A stretch of 64,000 nt of DNA. Source: Diospyros lotus. Its lineage: Eukaryota; Streptophyta; Magnoliopsida; Ericales; Ebenaceae. The stretch covers positions 8,260,858 through 8,324,857 of the forward strand of contig NC_068352.1 of assembly GCF_014633365.1 (NCBI RefSeq), read 5' to 3'. Numbering within the stretch: position 1 is the first letter of the stretch; every line of letters begins with the position of its first letter. The notes beneath the pieces were generated by a model. The model did not search any database. It saw only the letters and a list, made by a program, of their open reading frames with translations, and was not told the origin of the DNA. Below, in pieces: positions 11,345 through 22,915 of the stretch. Made by a program: the position numbers and the translations under genes.

Positions 11345-12030
11345 GGGGGGGGGGGGGGTGTCATTTCAAGCTTAGCAAAAGGGTTCACAAGTTGGCCTCC
11401 TCAAGACCTAATTATAAAATGAACTTTTGCAAAGGAGACAATTGAAGGTGGGGCAGGTGGGGCCCCAACCTTACTTCAATGTCTAACAAGCTTGCATTTT
11501 CAAATGTTAAGAGAGAGAGAGAGAGAGAGATGATAATGCAGCAGTAGCAGCAACAAATAGAGAAAAAAACATGAAAGACAGCTAAGTAAGAGAATTGGCC
11601 GGTTAACCGTTTGTGTGACAATTAGTCACTTCAAATTTGGCGTCGGCTTGAAGCCCAAATTAAAGAACACATGGAAGCAAGCAAGCTAGCAACCAAAGGT
11701 AGGAGTAGGAGGAATATGGTCAATTTGCCTATGCTTCCTACACACTTCCTCCTCCTTAATCTCAATAATAATAATAATAATATATATCTCCTTGAAATGA
11801 CCTGATGTGATCACTTTTCCTTTCTTTTAATTATTAACTTACTTAATGAACTAAAAATAAATAACTAATAACATTCATTCATTCATCCATTCACATTGAC
11901 AAGGTTGAATTGGGTCGGTTTGTCCATTTCATCATAGTCCCAATTATGTAATCTTTCTTTAAAAATTTTCTAATATTTTATTAAGAACTAAGACTTTCCT
12001 GATTTTCACCTTTAGTTATTGATGAAAATT
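9593..12030. other. Intergenic with many simple repeats, no gene seen
   Basis: It holds CTT-rich, (TA)n, (GA)n and (AAT)n tracts, for example TA-rich sequence near 10547-10563 and (GA)n at about 11511-11530. The short frames here translate to low-complexity protein and have no family features. Nothing supports a gene. Confidence 0.45.
11317..11358. repeat. T28-G14 homopolymer junction
   Basis: A run of 28 T is followed directly by 14 G. The G-run could stack or stall polymerase. Length accuracy in the assembly is uncertain at such tracts. Confidence 0.85.
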
Positions 12031-12313
12031 GGTTAAATATACATTTTAATTCTTTGTATTTACATATTTTTTTATTTAGACATTGAATTTTTTTGTTATT
12101 TCAAAAATATCCTCTAAATTATATAATTTTAACTCAATTGTACACTTTAATAAATTTGTTGAGAACAATAAATTCAAGAGTGTAATTAAAATAATAAAAA
12201 AATTAAAAATACAATTCATTTAAAATTACATAGTTTCGAAGTATTTTTTAAACAATAAAAAGTTTAAATAAAAAATATAAATAAATATAAAAATTAAAAT
12301 ATATATTTTGTCA
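12031..12313. mobile_element. Foldback MITE (long imperfect palindrome)
   Basis: The left half, from GGTTAAATATACATTTTAATT, is repeated inverted in the right half, which in reverse complement starts GTGACAAAATATATATTTTAATT. Shared inner blocks include TAATTTTAA and the centre near 12163 (GAGAACAATAAATTC). The whole ~283 bp can fold on itself. Flanks GATGAAAAT and ACGAAAAGT match only 6 of 9, so a Mutator-like origin is suggested but not shown. Confidence 0.6.
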
Positions 12314-12788
12314 CGAAAAGTCGATACAAATCATGTATATAAATAAACACGATTATTTATCAATCAATCAATCATAATATATATATGGGGGGTGGGGTTG
12401 GATAGAGATTTAAATCCCTGTTACGAGGTCTAATTTTAGTAGTGGTGTTGTGTGCGTGAAACTTAGTAGGTTGGTGGTGGAGGATGACTCAAATGGTACT
12501 TTGTCGTGATATTTTTCATTTTTTTTATTTTTATTTTTCAAGTGGTTCAATGTATCTGGTTGAAGAAAAGATGAATTGATTGTTATTGCAATTGGCATCA
12601 TGAGATATATGCTCTTCATTTCATTTCCAAGTAGTTGCCCATCCCATGCCATGCCATGCCATATATGGACTGGGGACGTACATATAATAATAATAATAAT
12701 AATGTGACTATGACTTCACAACCATTTTATTTCTCCCAAGTAGCCCCTTACTCCAACCATTACCATTACCAAGTTTAGACCCGATAAT

Positions 12789-12976
12789 TGGAGGATTGAG
12801 TCTCTCAAGCGACAGTGTGGGGTATCTCTTTTCAAAATAAGAGGAACTTCTTGTGCACGGTGAGCCCGGGTCTAACCACTACGTCTGATTGGATCACCAT
12901 GATTAATCCCTCACGTCCTGTCGGACCAGGTGTGACGGGCGTCCGAATAAGCGATTTCACCTTTTCTTAGACCAAA
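12789..12976. mobile_element. Short retroposon-like insertion with 15-bp target duplications
   Basis: A 188-bp GC-richer insert flanked by perfect copies of TTTAGACCCGATAAT at 12774-12788 and 12977-12991. Length and duplication size fit a SINE. I do not recognise the family, and A-box and B-box matches are weak, so the strand is left open. The insert includes GAGCCCGGGTCTAACCAC and CGGACCAGGTGTGACGGGC. Confidence 0.65.
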
Positions 12977-12991
12977 TTTAGACCCGATAAT

Positions 12992-15433
12992 AGGATGAGT
13001 TGCATCCAACAGAACGGATCATTATCTTTATCTGTGGAACTCAATAATTACAAACATAATCATTTTTATTTTTACTTTTATTTGCTGAAGTCAATATATG
13101 ATATATATATATGAGCTTCTAATTCTATTTAATTTATATAGGGTCACGCCATCATAGTTTATATCACCCTAATAATTTTTATTAAGTCAGAAAAAAGAAG
13201 AAGTTATAATCAAGTTTTAATTTTATGGGATAATAATCAATTATATGGTACGATTTTATTTTTTGACTATTTTTAATTCATCATCATCATCATCAGTCAT
13301 TTTTATTTATCCTCGTGTGGCTTTTTTACTTGACCATAATAACGTTACGAATTTGGTTAAAATAAAGGGATCTTAATTAGAATATATATATATATATATG
13401 AAAAGGAATGAAGAAAAGGACAAACTGCAGAAGCGTGGGAAGTGGAGATGCGTACGACCTAAACTATGCTAAAATAAGATGAAAAAGAAATATGAAAATA
13501 TAATGAAGATAGGGGGGGGGGGGGGGAATGGAATGGGTGAATTTATTGGAGAGATGAGTGGTGGCAAAGAAAGAAGGAGAGAGAGAGAGAGATGAGCTTC
13601 ACGTGTTGCGAGACGACACTATGCCCTAATATTGCCGCTCATAAAGAGACAGATGGTACTGATTTCGTAGGGTCCACTCCCTCTTATTAATAATTGTTAT
13701 TATTATATTTAATATAAAATCCAATTTAATGTTTTTTTTTTTTTTTTAACCACCGCCACCGCCACCAGAGGGGAGTAGTAGGGGCAATGATGATATTTTG
13801 GTTAAATATAAAAATCTATCTATAATATATGAGATAAAATAAAATAAAAAAAAAAGTTGGATTTTAAACACACGGTTGACAAGAAGGAAGAATCCAAGAT
13901 CAAAGTATATATTATTATGATGCTTCTTCTCTTTTTTTTTTTTCTGTTTTTTTAATATAAAATATATTTAAATAATTGAATGTGTAACACTGGACGTTGA
14001 CAAGACGGCAAGCAGTAAGCACATCACCTACGGCTAGCTAGCTAAACCGAAATGTGCACGGCATGGACCCCACCCCCAACCTACAATAATAATAATTAAA
14101 TTAAAATAACTGAAAACAACTCCTAATTTATTGCTACCGGATCTGGGTTTAAAACCATTATTATTATTATTATTATTAATTACTAAGAATTTACAAAGAC
14201 TCTCTTGTTCATGCAAAACATTTATGTGTTTTAAGTAGTGAGATAGGAGCAGCAGGACATTTACATTTATATGGTGTTTTACAGTTACATTGAATTCCTT
14301 GGCAAAGTGGGCTGGAGTCGACTAAGAAAAAGAGAAATAAAAAAAAAAGTAAAAACACTGTAGCTAGTTGGGTATAATAGGGCTGCTAAAATAAACGCAT
14401 CAGTCATGTTATTCTATACTACTACTACTACTGCTAGTCTTATCCATGAATCTGTACATTAAATGTCGACAGGAGATGGAAGAAGGTAGAGCTCAGAGGA
14501 GGGCCCCATCCCACGTATAATAGAGGGCGGGAATCGGCCCACATAATTGACACTGCTTGATATGGACATGGTATTATTGGGATGGCTTGCGTTTGCCATT
14601 TCAACTTTCTCAATTTTCTAAGACCATCAGCAGCAGCAGCAAGAAGAAGCACGGATGAAAGAAAATAAAATTAGTTAAAAAAAAAGTTTTTGATAAGAGT
14701 TGAGTTGAGTTGGGTGAATCAGGACGCCGTCTACCATACGCAATTTGTGCGCAGAATACGGTGCAGATTACGGACCAGAGAGAGAGAGAGCGATAGATAA
14801 GACTCTTTCTTAAGTCCCCTTTGCTTTTCCCCCTTCCCTTCCAGCCCTTTTTCCAACCCCACCTTAACCACCCACCCCTCTCCTTCATGTCCCCACTTCC
14901 TAATAAATTAATTAATTACTCCCCCACAATGCGAAAGCGATGGGAGTGGCCACCCCCCCCCCCCCCCCTTCAAAACAGCGACATTTGCGCGAGTCCTACG
15001 TGTCAGCTTTTCCGCTGCACGTGTCGCTTTCCTCTGGCCGTTGACTCCACTGCCTTCCCACCGCGCGTACGCCCTCTTCCCGTTCAAAATGCCACCGGTT
15101 GTCTCCACCCCCTCCCACACTTCCAACTTATTACAAATCAAATCATCATTATCACATAAAACGATTCAAAAGCACTCTCATCCTCGTGAACTAACCACCG
15201 CTAATTTGCTTGCACCCCGCATCATAACCATCCCACGCTAGTTAAGATGCGACACGACAGTCCTTGTACAGTTTAATCCTCCGAAGAAAATTATAACCAA
15301 GTAAATAAATACAAAATGAGAGAAAGAGATAATTACAAAACCTGAATGAAATGAGACTAATCAGGATGATGCTAATAACTGTATTTTCTTCTACGCTATT
15401 TTCGTTTGAAAGAAAATTAAAAGGGAGAGATAT
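12992..15433. other. Intergenic, downstream of the BOI-like gene
   Basis: AT-rich DNA with microsatellites: (AT)n near 13384-13400, a G-run at about 13512-13526, (GA)n at about 13579-13592, (TTA)n at about 14158-14178 and a C-run at about 14952-14968. The last part is the 3' flank of the minus-strand gene ending at 15434. Reading frames at 14610-15159 are proline-rich overlaps on both strands and are not supported as genes. Confidence 0.45.
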
Positions 15434-16640
15434 TCAAGATGGCACAATTACGTGAACGCTCGTAGTCTTGGGGGTGTTACAGATGGGGCAAGTGTGGACC
15501 GACGATCCGCAAACAGTGCAGAGACAAAGGTGACTGCACGGCAACAACAACACGCTGGATTCCTCCTTCCCGCAGTGCCTGCACAGCCTGAGGCTGTTGC
15601 TACTGCTCCTGCTCCTGCCAAAATCATCATCACGCTTGTCCTTCCCCGCCACTATCTCTCCACCGCACCCTGCTAAAGTGCGCCGCTCCTCCTCCGCCCC
15701 GCCGTAGTTGCTGCCACAGCACGACTGAGCGTCGTCGATCAAATCGGCCGCTTCTTCCAATGCGCAGACCCCGTGGTGGTGCTGCGCCAGGATCTGCTCG
15801 AGGTTGCTCCTCAGCGCGTTGGCCGTCGCCTCTTTCGTCTGCGCCAGGTCTCTCCAGATCTGATTTTCAACGCACAGGGACTTTACTTTTTCCTCCAGTG
15901 CCCAATTCATCTTCCCGATCTTCTCTATCTCCTCTTCTTTCGCTCTCAACCGCTTCACAATCGCTTCCTCTACTGCCTCTACAATGCTCCTCGAGTACCG
16001 CTTTCGCCGCTCCTCAATCTCCAATTTCACCTTCTCTGTCTGCGAACCGACGCACAATATCAATCTACGCATTCAACAAATACAAGGCGGCGAAAAACAA
16101 GCCAGATAGAGAAAAGAGAGGGGGAAAAAAGCGAGCGATCAGATGCGTACGTGTTGAGCAATGAAGCGATCAATCTCCAACTGCTGCTGTTGGATCTGTA
16201 ACGAAATATCCTCGCCGAGAAAGGTGAAAGAACCGCATCGACTGATGTTATTCTGACGCTGAAGCTGGCCATTCGGAAACGTGAGCAATGGATTCAAGCA
16301 ATCTCTTGACCGCTTTCTCGACACCGGAAGGGCGTACGTAAGGCCGCTATCGGACTTGATCGCATTTTTCGCCGGAAGACAATCAGCAATCGCAGAACCA
16401 TACATCGGAAGCAGATTCTCCGTCGCCGGAAGAAATCCGTACGCGACTGGATTGTTATTGTAAACGTTCACGTTGCCTTCAACACCGCTTATCATCTCTC
16501 TGCAAGCACAATCTCAACATCAGTTTCCACCACCGAAGAACAAAAAAAGAACAAAAAGAAACAGAAACTATAAGTTATACCTACATGTTTCCAAGGAATT
16601 GCGAAGGAAAGAGGTTGCAACGCCGAGCCTCAACAGCCAT
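15434..16640 (-). CDS. BOI-like RING E3 ubiquitin ligase (three exons)
   Basis: Predicted RING-type ubiquitin ligase of the plant BOI/BRG (BOTRYTIS SUSCEPTIBLE1 INTERACTOR) family. Minus-strand exons are 16640-16585, 16499-16151 and 16039-15434, with GT-AG introns of 85 and 111 bp; joined they give 336 residues. The start MAVEARRCNLFPSQFLGN is the family's conserved N-terminus and is reached only by splicing before an in-frame TAG. Residues about 110-220 form a coiled coil (IAQHTEKVKLEIEERRKR). The C3HC4 RING is at 288-322 (CRHC, CSHLCLC, CPIC), followed by the C-terminal VHVIVPS. BOI proteins act in the nucleus, where relatives are reported to ubiquitinate MYB factors or restrain DELLA-related growth, stress and cell-death responses. 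The gene stands alone here. Family call is firm; target unknown. Confidence 0.93.
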
Positions 16641-16717
16641 AGAAACAGGCTAATAATCCTCGTCGCCGTGCCGATTCCGTCCGTCCTCTGGATTTCCTGG
16701 ATTCGCCTTCCGGAGAG

Positions 16718-16816
16718 AGAGAGAGAGAGAGAGAGAGATGAGGAGGAAACGAACAAAACGCATGCAATGGAGGTGGTGACGAAGCCGCGTGGTGAGGTTT
16801 ATTCAGGGGGGTTTGC

Positions 16817-16856
<40 letters not shown>

Positions 16857-16891
16857 AGTACGTTCTTTCAGAGAAACCGATCTCCTTCTTC

Positions 16892-16933
<42 letters not shown>
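16718..16933. repeat. Three (GA)n tracts in the BOI-like gene 5' region
   Basis: GA runs at about 16718-16738, 16820-16853 and 16903-16931 lie 80-290 bp upstream of the BOI-like start codon. On the transcribed strand they read (TC)n. They probably fall in the 5' UTR or core promoter; GA/CT repeats are bound by plant BBR/BPC proteins. A TA-rich stretch at about 16893-16904 might serve as TATA. Transcription start is not shown by sequence alone. Confidence 0.6.
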
Positions 16934-16936
<3 letters not shown>

Positions 16937-17443
16937 AGATTTGTTGGTTTGTGTTGTTTCAGTTTTTGTTTTGTTTGGGAGATTCAGTTACCATAAAGCC
17001 CCTGGCGCGAAACGTGACTCATTTAGCGAAACCAAGCGAGAGGAGAGATCCGGTCAGAGCGTAATTTCCGGGAAATGTCAGGGGTTATTCCGGAAAATCA
17101 GCGCCCATGCTATCTACTTACTGGCGTTGGGGGTGGGGGATACTTAATTCCGTAACTGCAGTGCACGGCGATCGCCCTCCACGTGGCCACTTACATGAGC
17201 CCGTAACTCTTGCCACGCAAGCACGTTCCTTTCAAGATATAAAAAAAAAAAAGTCGAATTAAATTAAATAATTTAATAAATAATGCATACTTTTCCAAGC
17301 CTATTATTTTGTGGGCACACGTGTGTGCCAGGTGGCGTACACCGAGACAAATGCGACATGTGCCATCTTGGCACGTGGGTCCCACTTCAATCGGCTACTT
17401 ATCCCGAGAAATTTTCGTATACAGGTCACATGTTAGATTTTCA

Positions 17444-17499
<56 letters not shown>

Positions 17500-19064
17500 A
17501 TAAATATAAAAATTATAAATTTAAATTAGAATAATAATTTGTATCCTCCATAGTGATAAAATCAATTTGTGTCACCAAGAACTAAACCTCATTGCTTTTC
17601 AGAGTTAATTAGTAGGAGGAGGTCAATAATTTCCATACATGAAGAATAGTTTCCATATATATTCTTATGAATTGTTAAGTAATTTTGCTCTACGGTCAGA
17701 TGGCGGAAGATGATTATCACGTTGGGTAGCCTTCGGAGCAGCTTCCCAGCATTGAGTCGGAACGTGTGGAGAGAGGGGGAGGGGGGAGAGCAGAGCATTG
17801 GAAACGCTAGCCGAGTCGACCCGAACGCAAAGCGAGTGCCCTGCTGGCTTGCTTTTTGGCGCATTGGGGTAGAGCGAGTCTTTTTTTTTTGGTGCGGGCG
17901 GAAAGGCACATGCATGCACAGTGCGTGTGCGGCCATCATCCGCCTTGGAATCACCGCCCACACACCCATGACTTGCCTTTTTCTTTTGGCAATTCAATTG
18001 ATGCTTGCTGGCTCCCTCTCGCTCGCTCGGTGCCGCTGCTCATTAAAATCCAACAGCAGCAGCCAGGCAGGAAGGCAGGCAGCCACAGCTTTGAATCATT
18101 CATTTATTTATTTTAAAAGGCCACGACTCCAAGTACGTACATACGTGGTTAAAGGGGGGGTTGGGTTGTTGCATTGTTGTTTGTTATTATTTATGGGGCA
18201 GAGATTGTCAGGCCCATACGGACAACAACTGGGTCACAAGGCATTAAAATGCGCTGCATTTTCCTAGGGGCCTCGATCTTCTGATCGCTTTGATTTTTTT
18301 GCTTTCCCCTTCTGCATTTACCCTCACCCACTCCTATATATGGAAATAATCACTCCTAATCCTAATTTAATAATAATAAATTACCCCTCCCCTCCCTATT
18401 CTTAAGTTAGGTCAGTTGATCTTGTTTATTATTGATTGATTTGTCAACAAATGTTAAAAGAGTAGAGATATACATGATGATGATGGGTGGGTGAGTGAGT
18501 GAGTGAGTGAGTGGATTCTCCAATAAGTCCAGTCTCTACACTACTGCTTCTTTCTACATATTTCCCCCCCACCTTTTTATCACCCCTCTATTATTGCTCC
18601 CATCAACCCAACAACACCATACCAATTAATTAAATAAATAAAGGATTCTGAACTGTAGCAAAACATGAGCAATTGTGGATTGACAGGGCATGGTTGGGTT
18701 GGGGTTGGGATTGGGATTCCCTTCTTTTGTGGGCAACTCAAGCACCTTCACTTCCTTGTGGGTTCTTTTCTTTTCACCTTTTCCTCTCTTTTATTTTATG
18801 TTTTTTTGTTTGGGGGTCTTAAAGTCGCATTGCATGGTGCATTCTACATGTGACATCTGCAATGCTTTTTACTCCTATAAGGGGAGTGAGAATCTCTTTC
18901 TTTCTTCCCCCCACTTGCTTTATAATTATAAAAATTTGATCTATTAAGAGAGGTAATAATGTCATTTTGACTGAATTTAAGAATTATTTATATTTTTTTA
19001 TTAAAAAAGATTAAAAAATTAATAAACAAAAAGGTTTTGCTATATATACAAAAGATAAGTGAAG
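16934..19064. other. Intergenic, BOI-like promoter side and beyond
   Basis: No gene seen. It includes several ACGTG cores (for example GGCACACGTGTG near 17313 and CACGTGG near 17372), which are possible bZIP/ABRE sites but are not assigned to a gene. A GAGT repeat is at about 18489-18513. The frame at 17710-18267 (185 codons) overlaps other frames, is unlike known families and is not called. Confidence 0.4.
17445..17495. repeat. (ATT)n microsatellite
   Basis: Seventeen consecutive ATT units. Confidence 0.9.
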
Positions 19065-19073
19065 AATGGAATT

Positions 19074-19397
19074 GGGCCAAAATCATATTTATGTCTCTAA
19101 ATTTTTATATATCTTTTTTATATAATTTTAAATTTTTCGTGATTTCAAATGTAATCCTAAACTTTAGTCAAAAGTATTTTTATATCTTTAAATTTTTATA
19201 TTTTTTTTTCATACAATTTTAATTTTTTTTGTAACTTTAAATGTACCCTAAAAATGTACAAAATCACTCATTTAAACATTTGAAATGTATTATGGACACA
19301 TATAAAATTATAAAATTTAAAGGTATATTTAAAATTAAGAAAAAATTAAAATTTTACCAAAAAAAAAAATGTAAAAATTCAAAAGTATGATTTGGCC
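19074..19397. mobile_element. Mutator-like foldback MITE with 9-bp target duplications
   Basis: A 324-bp element whose ends GGGCCAAAATCATATTT and (reverse complement of the right end) GGCCAAATCATACTTTT form inverted repeats that extend imperfectly inward. It is flanked by AATGGAATT at 19065-19073 and AATGGGATT at 19398-19406 (8 of 9). The 9-bp size points to the Mutator superfamily. It has no coding capacity and would depend on a transposase elsewhere. Confidence 0.7.
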
Positions 19398-19647
19398 AAT
19401 GGGATTTGCATTGGATGATGCTTTTAAGTGGGTGAGGCAACTTATTGCACATGCCTTAGCTTGGAAGGAGAGAGGGCCCAGCATGTCCTTACATCGCTCC
19501 CAATTTTTGACCGTTAGGTTCAAACGTACACATTGCCAGAAGCTACCGTGCTGGGCCCCTCAAAATGGATTATGTTATTGCTGAAATGCTTGTGTACGTT
19601 GCATTGAAATAAAAATGAAAAATGTTATTTTGTTTTTGTCCCCAGCA

Positions 19648-19890
19648 CATAGTTCTCGTGGCAAAGGAAGTGCGCTATTATTCTTTTAACCTTTAGGTTT
19701 AATGTTCGAATCCTAATTAGAGAAGAATTTTAATAGTCAGAGTGATCTTAAAAATTGTTTGTCGTTCTCACATTTACGGTAGGATTAGAGATTGAACTGG
19801 CCATTGAGTTCTCTAATTTATATCTCTTACTGATATCGTGGGACCGAACAGCAGATGCGGTCGTGATGGTGCGTTAACAAAAAAAAAATA
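19648..19890 (+). mobile_element. Probable tRNA-derived SINE with A-rich tail
   Basis: About 240 bp with an A-box-like GTGGCAAAGGAAGTG, a B-box TGTTCGAATCC about 45 bases later, a unique body (GGGACCGAACAGCAGATGCGG) and a 3' A-run from about 19880. The arrangement is that of a SINE. Flanks are A-rich, so a target duplication could not be identified with confidence. Confidence 0.55.
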
Positions 19891-20448
19891 TTTTAAAAAA
19901 AAATAAAAAATAGAAATGAGTAAATAAAAAAATATAGGAATTTTTTATAAATATAATTTTTTATATAAAAAATAGTTATTTAATGTAAAAATAAATATAA
20001 ATTTCATAATGTATTCAAATATATTCTAAAAATATATTCTAGAAAAAATTAAAAATTTTGGGTTAGATATGAAAAAAATTTCATTCCTATTCGTAGATCG
20101 ATATTTTTCTAATATTACAAAATGGTCATGAAAAAATTTTAAAATTGTAAAAGTAGTCTGAAAATGTTTCTTAATGTTTTGGAAACGAAAATATTTCAAA
20201 AACACTGAAACGACTCCCTCAAAAAGTTTTTTGTATATCATAGATATTTGTAATTTATATAATATATGAATTTAAATAAGAAGGCTGATGATGTTAATGA
20301 ATAAAGTTTAGTAAATGAATAAATGTTAGGTTACTAAAAAATGATGTGACTAATTATAAGGTGATATTAATTATTTTAAAATAAGTATTTAAAATATCTA
20401 AGTTTTACATTATATATTTAAAATAAATATTTTAAATACTGTAAATTA

Positions 20449-21285
20449 GGGCATGTTTGAATGGCCACATTTTTCATAGAAAATGGTTATTTTCTACTTA
20501 AATTCTAGCTTTTGTGGTGTTTGATTGCCTAATTTTTCAGGTAAATTAAATTCTCACTTGAGAGTCACGTGACCCTTTATTCTCACTTTTGCTGGAAAAT
20601 GAATTCTTAGGGAAAAGAAGAGAAATTATTTTCCAGGCTGGGAACCATTGATCTGCAGCGACAGTTGTAAGGGTTCATCCTCTTCCTCTGGTTGCAACGC
20701 CGCCACCGAGTCTAGCATCAACTCCTCCCCGTCGTCGATGTAGTCGTCGACCTGCCCGTTGCACGTTGAGACGACGCAAGTACACAGGGAGTCCACGTCG
20801 AAGCGCGCCACGATGGCAAAGGCTGCAACGCCGTAGTCGGAGTCATAGGCACGAGACATTGTCACTGTTCCAAAGCAGAGGAGAAGGAGGAGGAACAAGA
20901 ATCCAGCCCAAAAAACCATTTTGGGAGATCTAGAAAGAGAGATGAAGTGGGTTTGGGAGGGAGGGGGGAGAGAGAGAGAGATACCCGATGGGTGTTGCAA
21001 TTGGTGATGGCAGCGGTGATAGGCGTTACAACTTGCTGGGCGTGTGTATGTTTGGCGGTGATGGGATCTGCAACCGACTTGCTGGGTGTGTGTATGTATA
21101 TTTGTGTATATATATTTGGTTTTTAAATATTTTGTATAATATATTTGATTTATTTTTAGGTGGAAAATCAAACCAATCAAATGCATTCAATTGATATTTT
21201 CTCTAGAATTTAATTCTAAATAATTTAATTCCCTAAAATTCATTTTCTTTCCATCCAAATTTCACCATTGCAATTAAACGCACCC
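20449..21285. mobile_element. PIF/Harbinger-like element carrying a host gene fragment
   Basis: An 837-bp element flanked by TTA on both sides (20446-20448 and 21286-21288), the target duplication typical of the PIF/Harbinger superfamily. The ends are GGGCATGTTTGAATGG and, in reverse complement of the right end, GGGTGCGTTTAATTGC. A further subterminal inverted match is GAAAATGAATTCTTAGGG near 20597 against GAAAATGAATTTTAGGG near 21250. No transposase is present. The interior, about 20640-21100, is unlike a MITE: it holds a TC-rich leader and a frame for a secreted peptide precursor. TIR identity is modest, so the superfamily call rests mainly on TTA plus the GGG...GTTT ends. Confidence 0.6.
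20626..20919 (-). pseudogene. Truncated RALF-like peptide precursor, captured in a transposon
   Basis: A 97-residue minus-strand frame starting at 20919. Residues 1-23 are a clear signal peptide (MVFWAGFLFLLLLL...). Residues about 50-75 contain TCNGQVDDYIDDGEELMLDS, which closely resembles the acidic propeptide of RALF (rapid alkalinization factor) precursors. In RALF family members the propeptide is followed by an RR-type cleavage site and a mature peptide with YISY and four cysteines; here all of that is missing. After LMLDS the frame runs through VAALQPEEEDEPLQ and into the transposon arm, ending at 20626. A TC-rich leader upstream may be captured 5' UTR. It could still make a secreted acidic peptide, but function is doubtful. 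Confidence 0.6.
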
Positions 21286-21288
21286 TTA

Positions 21289-22562
21289 GAAAAATTGATA
21301 AACACATTATTTTGCACAAGCAAAATTAATGTTGGCAAAATACCTCAAACTTATAAGTACCCAACTCATACTCTTCTTGACTAAACGCCAAGTCAAAAAT
21401 TATTTAATTGAATTGAACTTGGGGGGAATTTTAGTTAAGTTTTAATTAAGATCAAGGTGAAAATAATATTTAGCATCCTTAATCTCATCTCAACCTTATC
21501 CTCCACCTTATTCTGGTTCGATTACCCCTCCTTTCTATATATAAATATATTATTTGGATCGTTTGGACCCAATCTCGGCCCTCTCTTTAGGCCCAATCTC
21601 AGCTTTTTTCTTTGGCCCAATCTCGGCCCTCTCTTTGGGCTCAATATTGGTCCTCCCTCTAGGCCCAACCTTGGCCCAGCGCCAACCTGCCATGGCATCA
21701 TTGCAACCCCGACTGGCTATCCGCGCGGCTACCTCAGATTCCATCCTCATTAATAGCGAATTTCATCCATATTAATAAGGGTTCCGTCGCCACCATACTA
21801 CCACCTGAGAACCTTCACTGGCACCGGATAGTCAGTCTCATCACCTACAAACGGACGATGCATACATGTAGGAGAACGTCTCATTCTCCTATATCAGACA
21901 GCTCTTCTCAGATTCAAGGTATGTTCTAATATCTAACCTATTGATACACTGTCCTTTCATTACTCTCTTACTCACTCGAGCGTCGGAGTGCTTGCAAGTG
22001 TCAGCCGCCCCCCCTCGAACTGACCCGTCCCTGGACCCTACCCTCCGATCGTTTTCTTTTCGTCAAGAAAGAATATTATCTATTTTATTAAATATAAAAA
22101 TATATAAAATATTATATATTATATATACATGAATATAAAGGTTCCGGGTGATTTTGGGCTCCCTACCCCACGCTTACCAAATCTTATAAAAAAATGAGTT
22201 TGGGGTGTCCCAACTTTGCCTTGCTCTTGGGGGCAAAAAAATGGGGCAAAAAACAATTAATCTTCTATGTTTAAACCCAAAGATCTTATGGTACGAAACC
22301 ACTATTAATGGCACTATAATAAAAGCCCATAACATCAGACTCAAAAAGATTATGTTTTTTGAACTCTAAAGATTGTTAAGAGACCCCGTTGATTAGATAA
22401 ATTGATTATTAAGCTATTACCTTGGGCCGGTTGGGCCTGGCCTCGGCTCAATTTGGGCCTTGTTCTCTTTCCCTAATGTGGCCCATTAATAATCCTTGCA
22501 GTGCAAGCCGCCCCCATTAACCAATTTTTCTTAATAGATGATAATAATATGGAGGGTAATAT
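21289..22562. other. Intergenic, no gene seen
   Basis: Apart from the minisatellite noted separately, this is AT-rich sequence with no supported frame. A GC-richer stretch at about 21660-22070 has no recognisable coding content. Confidence 0.4.
21565..21679. repeat. 24-bp minisatellite, about 4.7 units
   Basis: Tandem units of GGCCCAATCTCGGCCCTCTC plus TTTA or TTTG, with divergence in units two and four. The period is a multiple of three, so overlapping frames read short peptide repeats (GPISAL-type); this is a by-product of the repeat and not evidence for a protein. Confidence 0.8.
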
Positions 22563-22750
22563 TAATGTATTTTATTTTTAGATAATATGTATTTATTATA
22601 GTTTATTTATAGTTTTAAAATAATTTTATTAGTTAATAAAGTATCACAAAATACGATACATTTATCATTAATTAATAGAAGTATTCTTTGTGAAAAAAAA
22701 AATATAATGTAATAAAATAATATATTTTATCTAAAAATAAAATACATTTA
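22563..22750. mobile_element. Foldback MITE
   Basis: A 188-bp AT-rich palindrome. Left end TAATGTATTTTATTTTTAG and reverse complement of the right end TAAATGTATTTTATTTTTAG match over about 24 of 26 bases; the interior pairs weakly. It fits a small MITE, superfamily unclear. A target duplication could not be told apart from the AT-rich flanks. Confidence 0.55.
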
Positions 22751-22915
22751 CTACACCTTAATTATTCATTATATATTGACAATGGTTAGTATTACCCGAA
22801 TGAAAAAACGTATTAAATTCTACAACTTCAAGATTAAATGTTATGCAACCAACTTTGTACAACGTTACAAACATTGATGAACTAGTCAAACAATTTGAAT
22901 TTTGAACATTGCTAG

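Noticed and set aside
15760..16201. Plus-strand frames of 134 and 142 codons
   Set aside because: They are opposite-strand shadows of the BOI-like gene's third exon and second intron.
17710..18267. 185-codon plus-strand frame
   Set aside because: Low-complexity with no family features and overlapping frames on both strands; no splice or promoter support.
19387..19584. 65-codon frame in a GC-richer stretch after the MITE
   Set aside because: Too short, starts inside the MITE end, and matches no family I know.
19700..19715. GTTCGAATCC as part of a tRNA gene
   Set aside because: No acceptor stem, anticodon stem or proper spacing; it fits a SINE B-box instead.
21554..21775. 73-codon frame with GPISALSL-type repeats as a repeat protein
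   Set aside because: It is a by-product of a 24-bp DNA minisatellite and has a similar frame on the other strand.
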